The notes beneath the pieces were generated by a model, which was given only the letters and a program-made list of their open reading frames with translations, did not search any database and was not told the origin of the DNA. A stretch of DNA of 8,489 nucleotides, taken from Treponema sp. UBA4319 (lineage in GTDB: Bacteria > Spirochaetota > Spirochaetia > Treponematales > Treponemataceae). This document shows, piece by piece, positions 6,122 to 8,489 of the stretch; position 1 is the stretch's first letter, and each line of letters begins with the position of its first letter. The position numbers and the translations under genes are program-made. The DNA is taken from the NCBI GenBank assembly GCA_002393865.1, contig DGUD01000023.1:1-8489 (forward strand), given 5' to 3'.

Positions 6122-6733
6122 TCAGTACGCACGGACAATGCCGGACAGCACGCCCTCGATGCGCACGTCCTGGCAGTACACAGGCGGCGAGATGCCATCC
6201 TCCGGCTGCAGCCGCACACGGGAGCTTTCCCGGTAAAAGCGCCTGAGCCGCAGGGCATCCTCGACGGAAACCGCCACAATCTGCCCGTCCTCGGCCGCGT
6301 CGGCGACCCTCACGACGGCGACATCGCCCGCAAGGATGGCGGCGCCACGCATGGTATCGTCCTGCACGCGGAGGGCAAAGTACGACGTTCCCTTCTGGAC
6401 GGAAGGCTCCGCCATACCGATATACGAGCTGACGTTCTCCTCGCAGAGGAGCGGCTGCCCCGCAGGGGGAAGCCCCTTCAGCAGGGGAACCCGCACGGCA
6501 TAGGGAACGGCCTGCGCGCGTTCGTCCTTCAGCACACGGATGGAGCGGGAGCGCTTTGGAATCAGCGATATGTAGCCTTTTTTCTGCAGCGCAGAGACGT
6601 GGTCCTGCACCGCACGCAGCGAGACGTCAAAATGCTCGCCGATTTCGCGCACCGTGGGGGGATAGGCATGCTCCTCCGAAAAGCGCGCTATGAAATCCAG
6701 CACAGCCCTCTGACGATCCGTAAGCGTCATCAT
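6122..6733 (-). CDS. lexA: LexA repressor homologue with altered catalytic dyad
   Basis: A 203-residue protein with LexA architecture. Residues 1-68 are the winged helix: LTDRQRAVLDFI, YPPTVREIGEHFDVS (24-38) and the recognition helix LRAVQDHVSALQKKGYI (39-55). Residues about 83-203 are the S24-type domain, with the cleavage site Ala91-Gly92 in a PPAGQPLL context and the usual ending EGVLSGIVRAY. The catalytic positions differ: the G-x-S-M motif is DDTM, giving Thr127 for Ser, and the K-R-F motif is LRRF, giving Arg164 for Lys. RecA-stimulated self-cleavage may therefore be slow or absent. The first of two adjacent ATGs (6731-6733) is favoured; GAGGA lies ten bases upstream inside the ptsH end. 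It lies six bases after ptsH and two before holA. No SOS box of the GAAC-N4-GTTC type was found. Confidence 0.88.
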   Translation of the reverse strand: MMTLTDRQRAVLDFIARFSEEHAYPPTVREIGEHFDVSLRAVQDHVSALQKKGYISLIPKRSRSIRVLKDERAQAVPYAVRVPLLKGLPPAGQPLLCEENVSSYIGMAEPSVQKGTSYFALRVQDDTMRGAAILAGDVAVVRVADAAEDGQIVAVSVEDALRLRRFYRESSRVRLQPEDGISPPVYCQDVRIEGVLSGIVRAY

Positions 6734-6739
6734 CTGGGC

Positions 6740-7006
6740 TTATTCCTCTTCAAACTTGGACTCGAACAGCTTTGCAATCGCGTCGGCGGCATCCTTCTCG
6801 TCCGCCCCCTCAACCCGGAGAGTAAGGGTCGTATTGTATCCGGCGGCCATCGTTATGACCCCCATGATGGATTTCGCGTTCACCGTCGTAGACTCCTTCT
6901 CAAGGATAATCTCGGAGGCAAATTTATTTGCCGTCTGCGCAATCAGCGCGGCAGGACGGGCATGAATCCCGGCCCTGTTACGAACAGTCAGAATCTTTTC
7001 AATCAC
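6740..7006 (-). CDS. ptsH: HPr phosphocarrier protein
   Basis: An 88-residue HPr. Using the GTG at 7004-7006 as start, the active histidine falls at His15 (GIHARPAAL, 13-21) and the regulatory serine at Ser46 (AKSIMGVITM, 44-53), exactly the family positions. His15 accepts phosphate from PEP through enzyme I; Ser46 is the target of HPr kinase, encoded upstream. AGAGGA lies eight bases before the GTG, which supports this start over a longer ATG frame from 7099 that would add an unrelated Arg/Lys/Cys-rich extension. The gene sits downstream of hprK in the same direction and is followed after six bases by lexA. No enzyme I or sugar permease lies in the window, so HPr may serve mainly in regulation here. 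Confidence 0.93.
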   Translation of the reverse strand: MIEKILTVRNRAGIHARPAALIAQTANKFASEIILEKESTTVNAKSIMGVITMAAGYNTTLTLRVEGADEKDAADAIAKLFESKFEEE

Positions 7007-7379
7007 GGTACGGTTCCTCTTTTTTCTGTGAATAGGCCTGTTCGGGCACCACGAGGGTTTCCTCCCAAGCTTGCATTTTCTCAGGCACGCGCCTTGCAAA
7101 AATGCGGATTTCCAAGGTTGTTGGCCGGAAAGCCAAATCCATCAGGGGGCGCCGGACAAGCCGATTCCGGGCAGCCCTGTATCCCCCGGCAAAGCGCAGG
7201 AACCAGCCGGGTCTCCGGGCAATACCGCCGACCCTGCGGGCACCGCGGCTCCGCCGGACACTACGGGCGGCCGCAAAGCATCGCAGCTTTTGCGCCGCCC
7301 TCTCGTTCTCGTCATATTCCCGGCGCCGGAAGGCTCCCCAAGAAAAGCTGCGGGAGGCAGCCTTCTGCCGCCGGTACAC
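6999..7379 (-). CDS. Possible small Arg-rich protein between hprK and ptsH
   Basis: A 126-codon frame from GTG at 7379, six bases after the hprK stop, to a TGA that overlaps the ptsH start by eight bases (GTGATTGA). This spacing is what an operon gene would show. Third codon positions are mostly G or C, as in the neighbours. Against it, about 27 of 126 residues are Arg, no domain is recognisable, there is no membrane segment or signal, and no good ribosome site precedes the GTG. The parts that look most protein-like are REYDENERAAQKLRCF near the start and LEIRIFARRVPEKMQAWEET near the end. It could instead be a decayed gene or untranslated spacer. Confidence 0.4.
   Translation of the reverse strand: MYRRQKAASRSFSWGAFRRREYDENERAAQKLRCFAAARSVRRSRGARRVGGIARRPGWFLRFAGGYRAARNRLVRRPLMDLAFRPTTLEIRIFARRVPEKMQAWEETLVVPEQAYSQKKEEPYRD
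7073..7105 (-). repeat. Imperfect hairpin upstream of ptsH
   Basis: GCATTTT (7099-7105 on minus) pairs with AAAATGC (7073-7079), with an inner AGGC/GCCT stem and GCGT loop. No T run follows, so it is not a standard terminator. It could be a processing or stability element separating hprK from ptsH-lexA-holA. Confidence 0.35.
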
Positions 7380-7385
7380 GGGCGC

Positions 7386-8375
7386 TCAGTACGAATCCTC
7401 GCTGCTGTAATACGTGGTCTGCGCCTCGCCGGACTCAATCCACTTGAGCACGTTCTGGTTGAATTCCCGTGCGGAATAGTAGCCCATAGACTTGAGGCGC
7501 TCGTTCATGGCGGCGACCTCGATGATAATGGGGATGTTGCGCCCCGGTTTGACGGGAATCTCTATGTACGGAATCTTCACGCCGAGCAGCTCTATGGTAT
7601 GGGTGTCGGTGCCAAGGCGGTCGTAGACTTTGTCCTGCTTCCACGCCTCCAGCTTGACCGTAAGCTGCACCTCCTTCTCCTCCCGGACGGAGCCGACACC
7701 GTAGAGCTGGGAGACATTGATGATACCCAGCCCGCGAATCTCCATGTGGTGGCTGATAAATTTGTTCGCGCCGCGCCCCAGCACGGAATTGCCGTTCACA
7801 CAGCGCAGCTCCACGATGTCGTCGGCCACAAGCCGGTGCCCGCGCTCAACGAGCTCCAGCGCGGTCTCGCTCTTGCCGACACCGCTGTCCCCGGTAAGCA
7901 GCACGCCGACGCCGTACATCTCCACCAGAACGCCGTGCATCGTCTTCTTGGGCGCAAAGACATTCGCGAACACCCGCAGGAGCCGCGTGGAAAAATCGGT
8001 GGTCTCAAGGTCGCTCTGCAGCACGGGACAGCCGGACGATTCCGCCAGAGAAAGAAAAACTTCGTCCGGAACAAGGCTATGGGTAAAAACGACGCAGGGT
8101 ATATTGTAGGAGAACAGGCATTTTATAGAAGAGAAATCGTTCTCCCGCTGAAGCTTCTGAAGATATGCGTACTCCCCCCGCCCGACCAGCTGCACACGGT
8201 CAAAGGCAAAGGACTCAAAAAAGCCGGAGAACGCAAGACCGGGCCGGTTGATGTCCGGTAGCGGAATCTCGCGCGAAAGCCCGCGTCTGCCGCCGATGCA
8301 GCGGAGGTTAAGAGAATCATGTCCTTTCAAGTCCAGACTCAGCAAGTCCAGAACCATGAAGCTTTTATCAGACAT
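7386..8375 (-). CDS. hprK: HPr kinase/phosphorylase
   Basis: A 329-residue bifunctional enzyme that phosphorylates HPr on Ser46 and removes that phosphate. The C-terminal catalytic domain is complete: catalytic His147 in TMHGVLVEMYGVGVLLTG, Walker A GDSGVGKSE (162-170), LVADD (182-186), the family signature MEIRGLGIINV, and the late loop PVKPGRNIPIIIEVAAMNERLKSMGY. Residues 1-135 are the usual N-terminal domain. The ATG at 8375 (MSDKSFMVLDLL) is preferred over one at 8414, because the extra 13 residues would be encoded by the promoter itself. No Shine-Dalgarno precedes it, and the -10 lies nine bases upstream, so the mRNA is nearly or fully leaderless. It heads the set hprK, small ORF, ptsH, lexA, holA, all on one strand with short gaps. 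Confidence 0.95.
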   Translation of the reverse strand: MSDKSFMVLDLLSLDLKGHDSLNLRCIGGRRGLSREIPLPDINRPGLAFSGFFESFAFDRVQLVGRGEYAYLQKLQRENDFSSIKCLFSYNIPCVVFTHSLVPDEVFLSLAESSGCPVLQSDLETTDFSTRLLRVFANVFAPKKTMHGVLVEMYGVGVLLTGDSGVGKSETALELVERGHRLVADDIVELRCVNGNSVLGRGANKFISHHMEIRGLGIINVSQLYGVGSVREEKEVQLTVKLEAWKQDKVYDRLGTDTHTIELLGVKIPYIEIPVKPGRNIPIIIEVAAMNERLKSMGYYSAREFNQNVLKWIESGEAQTTYYSSEDSY

Positions 8376-8384
8376 ACGTCTAGT

Positions 8385-8414
8385 ATTATACACGCAAATG
8401 CAGTGAAAATGCAA
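8385..8414 (-). promoter_or_regulatory. hprK promoter with repeated GCATT elements
   Basis: Minus-strand TTGCAT (8409-8414), 18 bases, then a perfect TATAAT (8385-8390). GCATTT at 8396-8401 repeats the -35 sequence 13 bases on. The expected transcription start is about 8377-8379, within four bases of the ATG. Confidence 0.72.
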
Positions 8415-8444
8415 CTAGTAATACAGGCGGAGCAGGGCTTCAGC

Positions 8445-8489
8445 ATGAAAACAAAAATGCGCTCCCAGCGGAAAAACACCCGGACTGCC
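8445..8489 (+). CDS. Possible start of a rightward gene, cut by the window
   Basis: ATG at 8445 opens 15 codons reading MKTKMRSQRKNTRTA to the edge, a basic N-terminus. The ribosome site is weak (AGCAGGG about seven bases ahead) and only a partial -10 (TAATAC, 8419-8424) lies upstream. It would be divergent from hprK. Too little is present to name it, and it may be chance. Confidence 0.25.
   Translation, partial: MKTKMRSQRKNTRTA

Noticed and set aside
5355..6236. A 293-codon plus-strand frame opposite holA
   Set aside because: Antisense shadow; the minus strand holds a full-length delta subunit coupled to lexA.
6734..7070. SOS box upstream of lexA
   Set aside because: No GAAC-N4-GTTC or similar dyad was found; LexA boxes differ among phyla, so this is only weak negative evidence.
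7071..8261. A 396-codon plus-strand frame across hprK
   Set aside because: It lies antisense to an unmistakable hprK and shows no domain; it is a by-product of G/C-rich third positions.

Overview
The window looks like a chromosomal housekeeping segment from a GC-rich spirochaete, most likely of the Treponema group. The evidence is inference from content: an HPr kinase gene near HPr with no sugar permease, a lipoprotein with a loose spirochaete-type lipobox followed by a LysM protein, a cytidylate-kinase-like/BON fusion, and a PC4/YdbC protein. Coding frames prefer G or C at the third codon position, which creates many long false antisense ORFs. No transposon, CRISPR array, rRNA or convincing tRNA was seen.

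Layout, left to right. 1-162: a strong leftward promoter followed by an operator-like dyad and a series of small hairpins leading out of the window. 190-807 (-): CDP-alcohol phosphatidyltransferase (pgsA). 893-936: terminator containing a G9 run. 972-1793 (-): kinase-like/BON protein, divergent from a Nudix hydrolase (1958-2509, +) across overlapping promoters. 2540-2585: bidirectional terminator. 4458-2618 (-): envelope operon of a lipoprotein and a TPR-like/LysM protein. 4459-4865: divergent regulatory gap containing a structured leader for a PC4/YdbC ssDNA-binding protein (4866-5093, +). 8375-5100 (-): a tightly packed gene set hprK, a small Arg-rich ORF, ptsH, lexA, holA. 8445-8489: possible start of a rightward gene.

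How the genes fit together. HprK and HPr form a carbon-state signalling pair: HPr keeps both His15 and Ser46. LexA and HolA are coupled behind HPr, linking a DNA-damage-type repressor and a replicase clamp-loader subunit to the same transcript. The lipoprotein and LysM protein probably act together at the peptidoglycan layer. PgsA makes the precursor of phosphatidylglycerol.

Most notable observations. (1) The LexA has a normal winged helix and a retained Ala-Gly cleavage site, but Thr and Arg replace both members of the Ser/Lys catalytic dyad. (2) hprK and pgsA appear to be leaderless, with a shared ATACTAGA-N3-ATG context. (3) The hprK and kinase/BON promoters share TTGCATT-N6-GCATTT ahead of TATAAT. 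(4) The left edge carries a structured transcript from a near-consensus promoter. No wholly new multi-gene system is evident; the remainder is ordinary core genome.
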